From positions 1,906,412 through 1,970,411 of the forward strand of contig JAQFVV010006335.1 of assembly GCA_028023455.1 (NCBI GenBank): a stretch of 64,000 bases of DNA. The letters run 5' to 3'. The translations under genes were made by a program, and so were the position numbers. The notes under the pieces are model-generated. The model had not been told where the DNA came from. It saw only the letters and a program-made list of their open reading frames with translations, and did not search any database. This DNA comes from Epiperipatus broadwayi. Its lineage: Eukaryota; Onychophora; Udeonychophora; Euonychophora; Peripatidae. Of the stretch, positions 11,371-24,359 are shown piece after piece (positions within the stretch are counted from its first letter, which is position 1; each line of letters begins with the position of its first letter).

Positions 11371-14300
11371 GCTGCTAGCTTCATAATAGCAAATAAATAT
11401 TTCTTCTGCTAACATAAGCGTATAGAATACATATATAAAACAAACAATTATATCACAATAATTATCAATTACCCAGTATAATATTTTTCATATTATAAGT
11501 ATCTGAGACGATTTTGAAGCAAAAGAAAATAATAAAAAATAAAAACAAATAAATTGATCTCCCTATATACTATACACTAACAACAAAATAAATGAATAAA
11601 TGTTTTTAGCTGGAAAATAAAAGTTCATTTGTACAATCTGCAATTAATCCTTCTTAGGCTTGTATGGAGATAATGGCAATAATTATGAAAAGGATAGATG
11701 TTAGTATACATATAAATACATTCCTGCAGTACAAACAATACACAGTTTTTTGGATCCAATTGAAGAGAGTTTCTTAGCAATTAGCTAATTGAAATTGTTG
11801 ATGGTATAGCAGGTGAAGTATTCAATGTATTTTCTTTTGATAATGACAAATCACATTTACTGCTGCTGATTTCTAGTAATATTTTACTGGTTAATTAATT
11901 GGTTATTTTATAGTTTTATAACTCAGCACTCAATCTTGCAAATTTAAAAAAAACACAATAGTTCTCCCCCAACTAACATTGACTATAATTACATTTATCA
12001 AGGAACCTGGAATAAATTATCAAAGGCCATTCATTAGATGAATAGTTAATTAATTCATGATATTCACTTAAGTCTACATATTTTTTTAAATGACAATATA
12101 TTTTATGATAGATTAAATATAAACAAGGAGAACAATGAGAAAATGTACACATTTAATATTCATGCTATTCTACTCATATTATGTTATAAGCACATTTTAA
12201 TATAGGTTATTTATCCATTAGTTATATAAACCATGTATTCAATTATTTACTTTTAAGCAATATGAATGGTTAGATATATTCTCGTCCAATAATAATAATC
12301 ACAGCATGTTATACTAAATCAGACATGCAAACAACCTTCCATTTGATTCTTATTTTCCTATAGCCAGAAAAATTTGTTAATCTAGAGTTCATGAAATATT
12401 TTGTTAAAAAGTTCAGTATAATTTTTCCCATAAAATAGCAAAATTTAAGCAATTCAATACTTTCATTAATATTAAAGATTAAGATTAGATAATTTAAACT
12501 GGAGTTATTGGTGCATTTTAATCAATGACATTAAATCTAAGTTGGTTAATTGAAAACATAAGGAGATATATGTTGTTGAAGTTGATTACATTGTCATCCT
12601 TTTTTTATCTTCCAATAAAATATTTTTAATTAGTTTCATATAAGAAAACAATACTTAAAGAAAAGTTGTACTTTTGAATTTAATCTGAATTTTTAACCAC
12701 TTGATTTTGGAAAAACCACATGGTAAAGAGAGATAATTGTATTAAACAGATTACTTTATTATATATCTGTGTTTTTCTAACCGATTATTGCTTAGATATC
12801 AATTTCTTCCACCAATCAAAAGATTATTTTCCTGAAAGGTCAACTTCAAAAGGTTAATCCCATTTTTTGCATTGAGATAATTAGCTGGAAATATTCAATA
12901 ACCTTTTCTCTCTTGAAAAAAAGAAAAAAAAATCATTTTGTCTTCTAAATAATATTAATTAAATTGAATCAAAAAATAAATAAATACTTTATATTTCTAG
13001 AAAAATAAAATAAAAATAATTATTTTGCAAATAAAATAGTTAAGAGTGTATTCAGTCTGCCTAACATTCACTGATCCACTTATCAATCAATTGCTCAAAA
13101 TGTGTTTAAATTGGTTATCAGAAATGTCTATATACTGCACTATAAATAGTAAATGAATCCAATTAAATAGAATCATATATGGCCATGAGTCAAATATACT
13201 GTACTAACTATGCTATGGACTGGAGTATCAATGAGAAAAGAAACCAGAAAATCACTAAACAAATATCAATCACTGTCTTACAGACAAATAAGGCAAATCT
13301 GTATAAACTCTATCTATACCCCAACAACTTCTGTGACATGTAACCCCCTTTTTATCATTAAATACCCATCAAAAATACTAAATGTTTTAAAACTTCTAAA
13401 TAATATCTGTAAGTACTTTCTAAACAAGGTTTGGAATTATTAATAAAAAAAATTTAAAATTGCAGGTTATTTAATTTTTTTAGTTATATGCAAGTAGCTA
13501 TTCAGAAGGTCAATATATATATATATATAGTTTTTTTCTATTTTTCTCAGAATTTTTTTTATTTAATGTCAGTACTGTATGAAACTTGTATTTTTTTTTT
13601 AAAACAGTTTTGTATTGTTTGGCTTACTAATAATATTCAGCCTTTTAGTTATTTTTTTCTTCAACAAATTTAAAAACTTTATTTTATTAATAGGAAAATG
13701 TATATTAGATCTTGTATAATGAAACAATACAATTCCTACACTATATGCATTTCACTTATTTACCCCTACAAGTCTATCTGTGCCTGGTTTAAACCCTTGA
13801 AGAGTATCCTCTTAAAATGCTATCTTTAAGTGTATATGGTGAAATAATTTGTATAACTATATTGCAGCAGATAGGTATTCCAAAATAATATGACTTAGTT
13901 TATCATTTAGTTAAATTTAAAAGTCAATTTGTATAATTATACATGTAAAATTGCATGTATAATGTGTAATCCATGTAAAAATAATGACACATATAAAGTG
14001 TCATGTTGTTTGAGCATTTCATAAAATTTATAAGTTTGACTTAAAATAAGTTGTAAACAAAAATCACACCATGCACACATGTTTTAGTATAGCATAAGGA
14101 AGAATTCCAAATTTTAGTTTTGACAATAAATATTTTCTTAAAATTACATTTTTGTAAACAAGTTTTAAAAATAATCAAACTTAGCCAAAACATCCTGTTT
14201 AAAGAGTAAAATAAAGGATTAGAGTTATTTTAGTAATTAAAAATATCAAATTTCAAATATAGTGATAGATTTACTCAAGGATTATAATTTTGTTATTGAA

Positions 14301-14425
14301 ATTATGAGTTGATCTCAGCCCAGTATAAATAGTCTGTATTTTATTATATAAAACACACTTCATATAATTTTAACAAGTATCAGTCACTATATTCCATGCC
14401 TGCTTCAATTTAAATATGATGGAGT
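11370..14425. other. AT-rich intergenic DNA
   Basis: Open frames here (for example 13210-13443 and 13488-13673) are short, of random composition and match no family I know. There is a short TA tract near 13515. I see no RNA gene. Confidence 0.45.
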
Positions 14426-14427
14426 AG

Positions 14428-14484
14428 GAGGATGAGAATTGCTGTCTCCTAAGCCCAGGAGATGGTAATCTTTATTCTCATCCT
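14428..14484 (+). ncRNA. Possible structured hairpin
   Basis: AGGATGAGAAT and ATTCTCATCCT form an 11 bp outer stem about 57 bp wide. Inside it TCTCCT pairs with AGGAGA. The two nested stems stand out from the surrounding sequence. It could be a small hairpin repeat or a hairpin RNA. No homologue is recognised, so the type is tentative. Confidence 0.25.
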
Positions 14485-14489
14485 ATGTG

Positions 14490-16640
14490 CCATACCTGTA
14501 CACAATCATAATAGAGATGGGAGATGTTCTTGAAAATGGTTTACTGCAACGATATAACAACTGTAACCATGATGTCAATCTGGTGGTCAATATTTGCTAC
14601 CACCCACCATCCCAAGTTCCAACCAAAAATCTGCAATTAAGAAGTTATGTAACAATCCTTCAGAACACCCTAGAGAGCTCTAAAATGAAATTTAAACCTT
14701 AGTCTTTAAAACTATAGCTTATCATTCAAAGTGAACGTTCAAAATTTAACCCTCTAAAGCCTTGTCTAAAGTAATATATAAAATCTACTATAAATCTTGT
14801 CTAAGACTGCATTTGTAAACTTTAAATTTAGTTTTTCTAACATACAATAACTGTAATTGTTTGTTTAAAATCTAATTTATGTTCTATACTTCAGTTATGC
14901 CTATATTTTTAAATATTTTATTTCTCAAAATTTCATTTTGTTATATGTGATAATGTGCCAAATATCTTGAAACAGCAAGTGTATATAAATTTAATAATTT
15001 TATTTTGAAAAAAAATATTATAATTTATATCTTTAATTTAATATATCAATAATGCTTATTTAGCTTACTTTAGACTGCTGTTTCAAAATTCTATTTTATT
15101 AAGAATAATAATTATTTGTTTCACGCTCATTATTATAATATTCTGATTTAGTTTTGTATTGTTTAAATATTTATTATGGTTTGCACAATTAGAATTATAA
15201 ATTACAACTTTAAAAGATTCATGTTATCCAAGTAATAGACTAGCCATAGAGTTACAGAGGGAGGTATATTTCATAATGTATTATTAATTTGCCCTGCTAA
15301 ATATACCTTTCCTCCACAGTGAAATCTTACTCTAGATGTACCTTAAGTATCTATTAAACTAGATTAATAATTTAGTCCTTTGCTTATAGCATAATTATTA
15401 TGCTAATTTTATAAATTGGCTTTTATTAGATAATCAATACTGTAATTAATGTTGTAATTAAATTAATATATATTAAAAGACATTAACGAATTAGAAGAAA
15501 TTAAAAAGCTAATTAATGATGTGGGTGATCTTAGACATTGATTTTTTCAAGGATATAAAAGCTATTAAATGTACATTATATTCAATTCCACTATTATTAT
15601 TCTCCTATTGATATTCTACTGCTGTTATTTATTCTGTTCAGCTGATTTATCACTTGCTGAAACTTTCAGACTTCTTTATCAAGAATGATTAGTTCACACT
15701 TAAGTGATGAATAGACATTTATGCCAATGCCATAACATTATCATGCAGTGCTAAATGCACAATGGGGTATTCATTCAGCTTTCACTGGCTAGTTTCTATG
15801 TATTTGATATCTTGAAATGTGACAAATATTCTTACCTTTCCATTGCTGAAGTACTAACCTGCCATTATAGATGACTATTATTGAATAAGGCCACACAGAT
15901 ATATGCTGGCCTGAAAGGAAGAATTGGCAAGCTATTAAAAGAAATCAGGGAACCTGTTCAAAAATGACATCCACAAACTCATTAAACTGTCAAGAAAATA
16001 GGGGTGATCACTCTAGAAAAAGCTAGAGCACACCCTGAGTAAATATATTAAACAATTTAGATGATATATGGGTAAGATTTTATTCTCTTTATAATCTTTC
16101 ATAAAATTAAAAATACTTGAATTTTAACTACCTATTTTATTGTGGACGGATCTGTACTAAACCATTCTGTAATTAACTTGATTTACTTTTTTTTTACTTT
16201 TTATTATTGTTATAATGTTTTGTAAATAAATATGTTGTTTTAAGTTGTTTAGTTTGGCTTAATTTTCTCTCTCTCTGTACCTCACCATATAACTTTTAAT
16301 TAATATGAAAGTTTGTTAATTGTACTGTTTATGTTTAAATATCCATTGTCTGATAGCTTAAGTTAAGTTAAGTTTTTTATATGGGATAGCCATCATATCA
16401 AGTGATTGAGGTATTTAATACCTTATTTCATGGGTATGGCAGTCAAATTGGCTGGAAGATGCACATGATTTTCAATGCCTATAAATAAAAGTATCCCTGG
16501 GAAAGGTATTTTGCTTCTAGCAGTTATGGATTGAGTGCAGTGATCTTGGTAGGTGGTTGGGATTTATATATTTATGTATAATCTTAGTCTGACCATTGGT
16601 ATAATTTACATGTAAAATATATTGACTATATCTACATGTT
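14490..16640. other. AT-rich intergenic DNA
   Basis: No gene is recognised. The 71-codon frame at 14487-14702 has no known domain. Small hairpins occur near 16003-16036 (CTCTAG/CTAGAG) and at 16632-16663 (ATCTACATGTTTG paired with CAAACATGTAGAT), the latter just before the PLE fragment. Confidence 0.45.
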
Positions 16641-16644
16641 TGAT

Positions 16645-17462
16645 AATAATATGCACAAACATGTAGATATATTGAATTATTACTTCAAGATATTTTAGGT
16701 TTTGGAGAATATACTATTTCATCATCGTTTGATTTTGTAGATAAAATTAAGAATATAAATATAGATTTACATGACACAATTTGTACTTTTGATATATATG
16801 AAATGTATGGATCAATAGATAGAATAGAGTCAATTAATATTATTTATAATGCTCTTGTTTCAAAAAATGTAAAGTCTGATATTATAAATTTTATTATAAA
16901 AGTATTGCAGTTTATTGATAAAAATATTTATGTTAATTTTAATAATGAATATTATAAAATGAATTTTGGTTGGCCAATGGGTCTTCCTGCTGTTGCTCAA
17001 ATTTGTAATTTTGTTATATCAACATATGAAAGTAAAATTTTAAAACAATTGAAATATCAAGAAATTAAAGTATATCATAGATATGTGGATGATGTTTTTA
17101 TTTGTGGAAAACAAGAATTAATAGTCAATTTATTTAATGAATTAAATGAGATTAAGGATATAAAATGGGTTATAACTAAAGAGAAATACAATTCCATAAA
17201 ATTCTTGGATATTCAAGTTACTCTTAATGATTACAGTTTGGATTATCTTATGTTAATTAAACCAATTGAAACTAGAGGTTTTATTCCATATGAATCACAT
17301 GTACCTATGTGTCATAAGCTGTCTGGATTGAAATCATTCTTATTTCGAAATGAAAAATTATGCAAATATTCTAGTGATAAAATTAAAAATGTACATTTAT
17401 TTGTTAATGACTTGTTGAAAATTGGTTATTATAAAAATGCAATTGCTAATATTATTAAATGA
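16645..17462 (+). pseudogene. PLE reverse transcriptase, 5'-truncated
   Basis: PLE reverse transcriptases are telomerase-like RTs fused to a GIY-YIG endonuclease. The frame is open from about 16645, before the first Met at 16803, and carries motif A as CTFDIYEMYGSID, motif B as GWPMGLPAVAQI and the catalytic motif C as YHRYVDDVFI. A KFLDIQV block and a VHLFVNDLLK block follow. The N-terminal third of a typical PLE RT is missing. The frame ends at TGA 17460-17462, but the same frame continues after that stop into the endonuclease, so the stop is probably a mutation inside one long ORF. Confidence 0.75.
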
Positions 17463-18014
17463 TTTAAAAGAAATCAACACTATAATAAAATTAAAAATAA
17501 AAATATCAAAATGAAATGGATTTCAATGCCATTTATATCAGATGAGCAGGTCAAGTTTATTAGGAAAATTTATAATGGTTTGTGTCATATTGCTTTTTTC
17601 TCTACAAATAACATAAATAGATTGCTTAATAATTCTAAAATTCAAAATTCAAAGTTTAATCAAAATTCTATTATATATAGATTGATATGTGGATGCGGCG
17701 TACAATACATTGGTGAATCTAAGTGTACATTTGAGAAGAGAATAAAAGAACAAATGCTTTTATATAATAGAATTCAAAAAGAGAATCAATATGGAACAGA
17801 TGTAAATAAACCTTCATCATCTGTTATATTTGATCATAATAAATCTTGTCAATATGGATTTAAATTTGATTATAAAAATATGAAAATTATTCAAATTGAA
17901 CGTTGTCATAATAAACTTAAAATAAAAGAGGCTATGTTGATTTCAAGAAATCGTCAAATGTTAATGAATCGCCAGTCATCAAATGTTAAGATAACAGAAT
18001 TGTGGGAAATCTGA
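17463..18014 (+). CDS. PLE GIY-YIG endonuclease domain
   Basis: This is the C-terminal nuclease of PLE-1. It is in frame with the RT upstream, with only the TGA at 17460 between them. The N-terminal part (from the Met at 17511) is the usual PLE linker. The nuclease core shows SIIYRLICGCG then VQYIGES (the YIG part), and FEKRIKE holds the expected catalytic arginine. A conserved acidic position follows in LKIKEAMLISRN near residues 140-150. The cysteine pair CGC just before the YIG motif is typical of PLE nucleases. It would cut target DNA during insertion. The domain itself looks intact, but the element is truncated, so activity is unlikely. Confidence 0.7.
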   Translation, partial: FKRNQHYNKIKNKNIKMKWISMPFISDEQVKFIRKIYNGLCHIAFFSTNNINRLLNNSKIQNSKFNQNSIIYRLICGCGVQYIGESKCTFEKRIKEQMLLYNRIQKENQYGTDVNKPSSSVIFDHNKSCQYGFKFDYKNMKIIQIERCHNKLKIKEAMLISRNRQMLMNRQSSNVKITELWEI

Positions 18015-18071
18015 ATTGAACTATGGGTATTGTTAAGGGTTGTCTCGTTTTGATTATTCAACGTTATATAG

Positions 18072-18113
18072 TTGATAAAGACTACAAAGTGTCCAGTCGA
18101 AAGTACTTCTAAA
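18072..18113 (+). ncRNA. Decayed hammerhead-like motif at PLE-1 3' end
   Basis: The order is TTGATAA, hairpin GACT/AGTC, GAAA, then the self-complementary AGTACT where a hammerhead would have a short stem III. Three base pairs of a possible stem I follow (CTA against TAG just before TTGATAA). Known PLE hammerheads have the core CTGANGA and very short, often palindromic stem III. Here C3 reads T and G8 reads A, and one extra A precedes stem II, so it is probably inactive. Confidence 0.4.
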
Positions 18114-18174
18114 AGAATATAATTTATATAAATTGTACTGTATTTTGATATATATATATTGATTTGTGTATTAC

Positions 18175-18186
<12 letters not shown>

Positions 18187-18212
<26 letters not shown>
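18187..18212. repeat. (TA)n microsatellite
   Basis: This is an alternating AT tract following a few ACAT repeats, just beyond PLE-1. Confidence 0.9.
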
Positions 18213-19860
<1,648 letters not shown>

Positions 19861-20270
19861 TAGAAGAGACTATACTGTTATAATTGTTAATTTCTAACCT
19901 ACTTATATCCCAATTATTATTAATTTTCACACTTATCATGTTCTAAATGGATGTTTTCCAAAGAACAGTCCTATTAAAGGTGAATATTCTATGTGTGTGT
20001 ATGTTTAAAATTTAAAAATAAGATATATTAACCTTTAACTGAGGTTTAAAGTTTATATATGTGCTAGAGATAATCTCTAGTTTAGAAAATGATTATTAAT
20101 AATCATTATCATATTTATCTGAGGTGAATGGTGTCAAAGTTATGAGTGAAGTGAGTTTTACAGTGGTAAATAAATATGTAACAATTTTCTATAAAAGTCG
20201 AATTACAAGATTAATATCTGTTTATTACATTTGAGAAGCTTTCTGATAACAGTGAAACCATAGTTTAAGG

Positions 20271-20274
<4 letters not shown>

Positions 20275-20358
<84 letters not shown>
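20275..20358. repeat. (TA)n microsatellite with an internal CT break
   Basis: Two TA tracts are joined by an interruption (TATACTATA) near 20315. Confidence 0.9.
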
Positions 20359-20359
<1 letters not shown>

Positions 20360-20377
20360 TGTACTGGTCAAATATAT

Positions 20378-20436
20378 ATTTTCCACCCAACACGACTTGA
20401 ACCCACGACACTGGACTTTAAACCCAGTCAAACCAA
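20378..20436 (-). other. tRNA-like 3' half
   Basis: On the minus strand a stem-loop ACTGGG/TCCAGT with loop TTTAAAG resembles a tRNA anticodon arm. It is followed by GGGTTCAAGTC, which is close to the pol III B box (GGTTCGANTCC). The 5' half is absent, because the 2.8 kb repeat begins exactly where it should be. It is probably a remnant of a tRNA-derived element and not a working tRNA. Confidence 0.35.
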
Positions 20437-23258
20437 AGAATTATATCAAAGACCAATTGAATTTGAACCCAGTTCATGAGCTCATATCAAAACCTAATGG
20501 ATAATACATATTGATGACACATGAGACTATGTGCCATGAGCTAGCTCAATGGATGTGATGATTACTGATACCACTTATCTGACTTTAACTACTGTATGAT
20601 AAATTTACAGATATTTCTGAATAAATTCACATATGTATATTTGGGATGCCAATACAAACAGTGAGCATAAATATTTAAAACTAATTAATAAATAATAAAT
20701 AATCAAACCAAGTATGGATATGAAATATTTATTAATAAGCAAATATTTGTTCAAATATTTATGATGAGTATTATAAATTATCACTAGTCATTGAAGTGTG
20801 AATTATAATGTACACGATATAATGGCAGCTGTACACATATGCCAATAATTAATATGTAAGTAATTAAGAAATATATTTATCTGTGCCCTGACAAAGTAGA
20901 CAAGTGTAAATAACGATACCTATGGTGTTTGTGCCAAACAAATTACAAACATTATTCATTATTTGGTATTTTATTTGGGAAATAAAATATTCTAATTTAT
21001 GTAAGAAGGTGAGATTTATTTTCCACACATCCATAAATCAATTCATAAACAGCATTATAAACACCTAGTGTATAACTTCAATACTTAACAAAAAATATTT
21101 AAATTATCGATAAATATAAAATTGTTTGATTTTAATGAAATCAATTCATTACAATTTATCGAGCAAGAGAACAGGCCTTTAATTGAAATAATTAATAAAA
21201 TGGTACTAATGCATTACGAGCAGCAAAATGAATATGAAATAAAATGGTTTGTCAGTGATTCAAGAAGTAGAAGTGCAGCTTGTATTTAACAAGTTCTTTC
21301 TTTCCTACAAATGATCCATGGAACATGGGGAAAGCCAGATCGGGACAGAGCCATGAACCTTTTGTGTTCCAACACAATGCCTATGAGAAAAGAAGTGATT
21401 TTCTTTCTATATATTTAAAATATCAATAATATCACTGAAATGGCAAACCCAAAAAGCAAGAGGATGGTTTGTGTTAGCAACGTCCTAAATGGTGATGATA
21501 TAATTATCATCATATTTGATAAATAAAGCTCAAATTATATAATAGATGCTTAACGTAATGACCTGATGATATCACATTAAAGTCAAACTTACTCGGAGCA
21601 AAGGTACTTATGTGCAATTATAGAATTATAAGAATAATAACCTTTATATCATGCCCTTCATGAACACAAATATAAAATACAAGATTTTACTTAGAATTAA
21701 TTATTTTATTTTCCTTATTAAACTTTTATAAAATATGAATAAATGTGATCAATATGACTAAATAATTTTGTGTAGCTTAAATAAAATAGCTGGGAGCATA
21801 GGTTATAAACTAAGCTAATAATACTTCTCAACCATTGTTAAAATCATATCAGACATTAAATAAATTTTTCAACACAATAATTAATAGAACCATATTAATT
21901 TAGTTCTAATGGGAAATAATTAAACTATAAAATTTAATGCAATCCTATTTTCTTAGGGTGAGTTTAAATGAAAGAGATTATTATTGAGTTGAAAGTATTA
22001 TTATCGTATTATCGCAAATAAATGATATTAATAATCATTCAAATAAATACAATTAAAGTTAGTTAAAATGATCTGCCATAGTAGGAGAAAGAAATTTAAC
22101 AAGATATTAATTTTAAGACTAGAGATATAAAAGAATAGAGAATTACTATAACAAAATTTAATGCATTATAAAGTGAATAGAAAATTTTCAGGAAGTAGTT
22201 AACTTAAATCATGATTTGAAATATAGTTTATGAACTGACCAGAAAGTTGTGGTTAATAAAATCAAAGGTTACCAGACCTTTCATGGCTCACGCTTTTTCA
22301 GAAATATAGAGTCCGATTGGATTTAGAAGACAATGTAGGTGTGCACTATTTTCAAGTAGAATTTATTTATAGATTAGTTTCCTTTTGGAGTTTAAGCAGC
22401 TTTCGAATGGTATTGAAATGTTCTATCTTAGCAGCAATATTTTCAAGATTTGTGGAGAACTTTGGGGTTCAGCAATCAGATCCTCGAAGTTAACCATGTA
22501 CCATGCTTAAAATACTATTAAAAATCAAAATTAAAAAGGACATAGTTGTTGGTGGCAATTCCTCTTAATTTAATAGTAATGGCTCCTTATAGAAACTTTT
22601 TCAGGTATGTATACCGTTTCCTATGGTTTCCTGCCCATTCTGATTTTGATGACTTAAGGCTAATGCTTTTACATTATTACAAACCAAAATTTTCTGTAAT
22701 TGGTTTCGAACCATTCATCTGATAAGACTTTCAAATCCATTAACTTTGAATTTCTACTTAGAAAATGAATTTGTAAAATCTGAACTAACGATTTTAGTTT
22801 ATTACTGTCTTTAAAATTTTAACATATCATTTTAACAAATTAATAAAAGATTCCCTATTGTCTTTGGAAAAGGACGATCTGAAAGCTTATCTGAAAGCTT
22901 ATCGAAAGAATGTAACTTTTAATTATATAAATTTGAACAAAATGGTAAAGTATGAAATAAAACATTCCGATGTAATAAAACTTTATAACGAATATATATT
23001 TAACTATTTACAAATATATACTTTCATGAATATTTTATCATAAGGCAATTAATAACATTAACAAATTTAAACATAAGATAATTAGCCTCAGTAAAGTTTT
23101 AATTAATAGCTTCCGATTAATTAAAGTTAATGTATATTGACGATAGTATAAAGTCTCATTACATTTGGAAATATTCACTGTTAGTGAAAGGGTTTGAATT
23201 AGGTTAAAGGTAGGATCTCATGAAGCTCGGATCGAAATTACATCCAACCGCTTTAATA
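20437..23258. repeat. 2.8 kb interspersed repeat, copy A
   Basis: This aligns along its length with 49348-52254. Both begin AGAATTATATCAAAGACC and end near a block GGATCTCATGAAGCT followed by ACATC. Copy A has about 80 bp (near 20750-20830) that copy B lacks, and copy B has a 186 bp insertion absent here. No terminal inverted repeats and no conserved protein were found. The small frame at 22858-23043 is shared with copy B, but most differences change the amino acid, so it does not look selected. It is either a non-autonomous transposon or an old segmental duplication. Confidence 0.75.
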
Positions 23259-23388
23259 CTGTAAAAAGTTATCGAATATGGCAACCAGGAAGCAATTCAA
23301 TTGCTAAATTAAAATAGACTTTGTAAATTTCGCATGACATTATATTTATACACTATTAAAATATTATTTATCATTATATATGTTTGTG

Positions 23389-23472
23389 TGTGCATGCCTG
23401 CATTTTAGCATAATTAACATATGAATTCTGTGTATGCGTGCCTGCATTTTACCATAATTACCATATGAATTC
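23389..23472. repeat. Two-copy 42 bp tandem repeat
   Basis: Two adjacent copies share GCCTGCATTTTA and CATATGAATTCTG with a few differences. Confidence 0.7.
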
Positions 23473-24323
23473 TGAATCTGGGTTGCTTAACAGAAGAATT
23501 ATGAAGTAAAAAGAATAGTATATTGGCAATAGAAAGGAGCTATTAAAAATTAAATACATAGTCGAAAAAATAATTAGATATTACTGGCATCAATGAAAGA
23601 AAAGGATAAGTGGTGTTAGGTTTAAAATGTTACAAGAGATTGTAGTATATACTTAATAAAAAAGTTAAACTGGATAAAAAAGATTTTAAAAGATATATCA
23701 AGAAGATAATTTCAGGAGTAAATGAAATAATAAAGTTTGCTGCTTCAATAAAGAATTTGGATAGCAGAAATATGTTAAACTTAAAAAGACCATCTTAATG
23801 GGGAATAAAATTATTGGGAAAAAATGCTGGAAACATTTTTATTTGTATATAAAGCTCTTATTTGCTTTTCAATTATCCAACTTTCTAACTGTAACATAAA
23901 TAATCTTCTATTTTTAACATGAAATGCATTTCATAAAGATTCTTAGCAGTATAAGTTTCTTGATTTAAAAAATAGTTTGCCAAGTATAATATATAGTTTC
24001 TACTAAAAATAGATCGTTGATGTTATTATCTTTCAATTTCAAACATGCAAATTAACTGTAAATCCACAACACAAAAAATAAAATATACTTAAATACAGAA
24101 GCTTATAGGTATTTATTTTTCTTTCATTTATTACTGGATTTAACTTCAGCCAAATTAAGCACTAATGTCTGCCGAATATTTTTCATTTTATAAATATATA
24201 TTTGTATAATCTTGATCATATTTCACCATAGGGGAATTGGCTCAATGGTGTTTGCCAACAAACCTGCTTTCTCAAAAATGAGATAAACATTGAATTATTT
24301 TTGGTAATCGCTATGTATTTTTT

Positions 24324-24359
<36 letters not shown>

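Larger units (their letters stand above)
16645..18125 (+). mobile_element. Penelope-like element fragment (PLE-1)
   Basis: This is a 5'-truncated PLE: part of the RT, the GIY-YIG endonuclease, then about 110 bp of 3' sequence with a hammerhead-like hairpin (18072-18113). Coding similarity starts near 16645 in the same frame as the RT. No inverted flanks or target-site duplication were found. The whole coding part is in one frame with a single stop, so it is much younger than the RTE and old LINE copies. Confidence 0.75.

Noticed and set aside
22858-23043. Small frame conserved between repeat copies A and B (also 51837-52031)
   Set aside because: It starts without ATG, and most differences between the copies change the amino acid, so there is no sign of protein selection.
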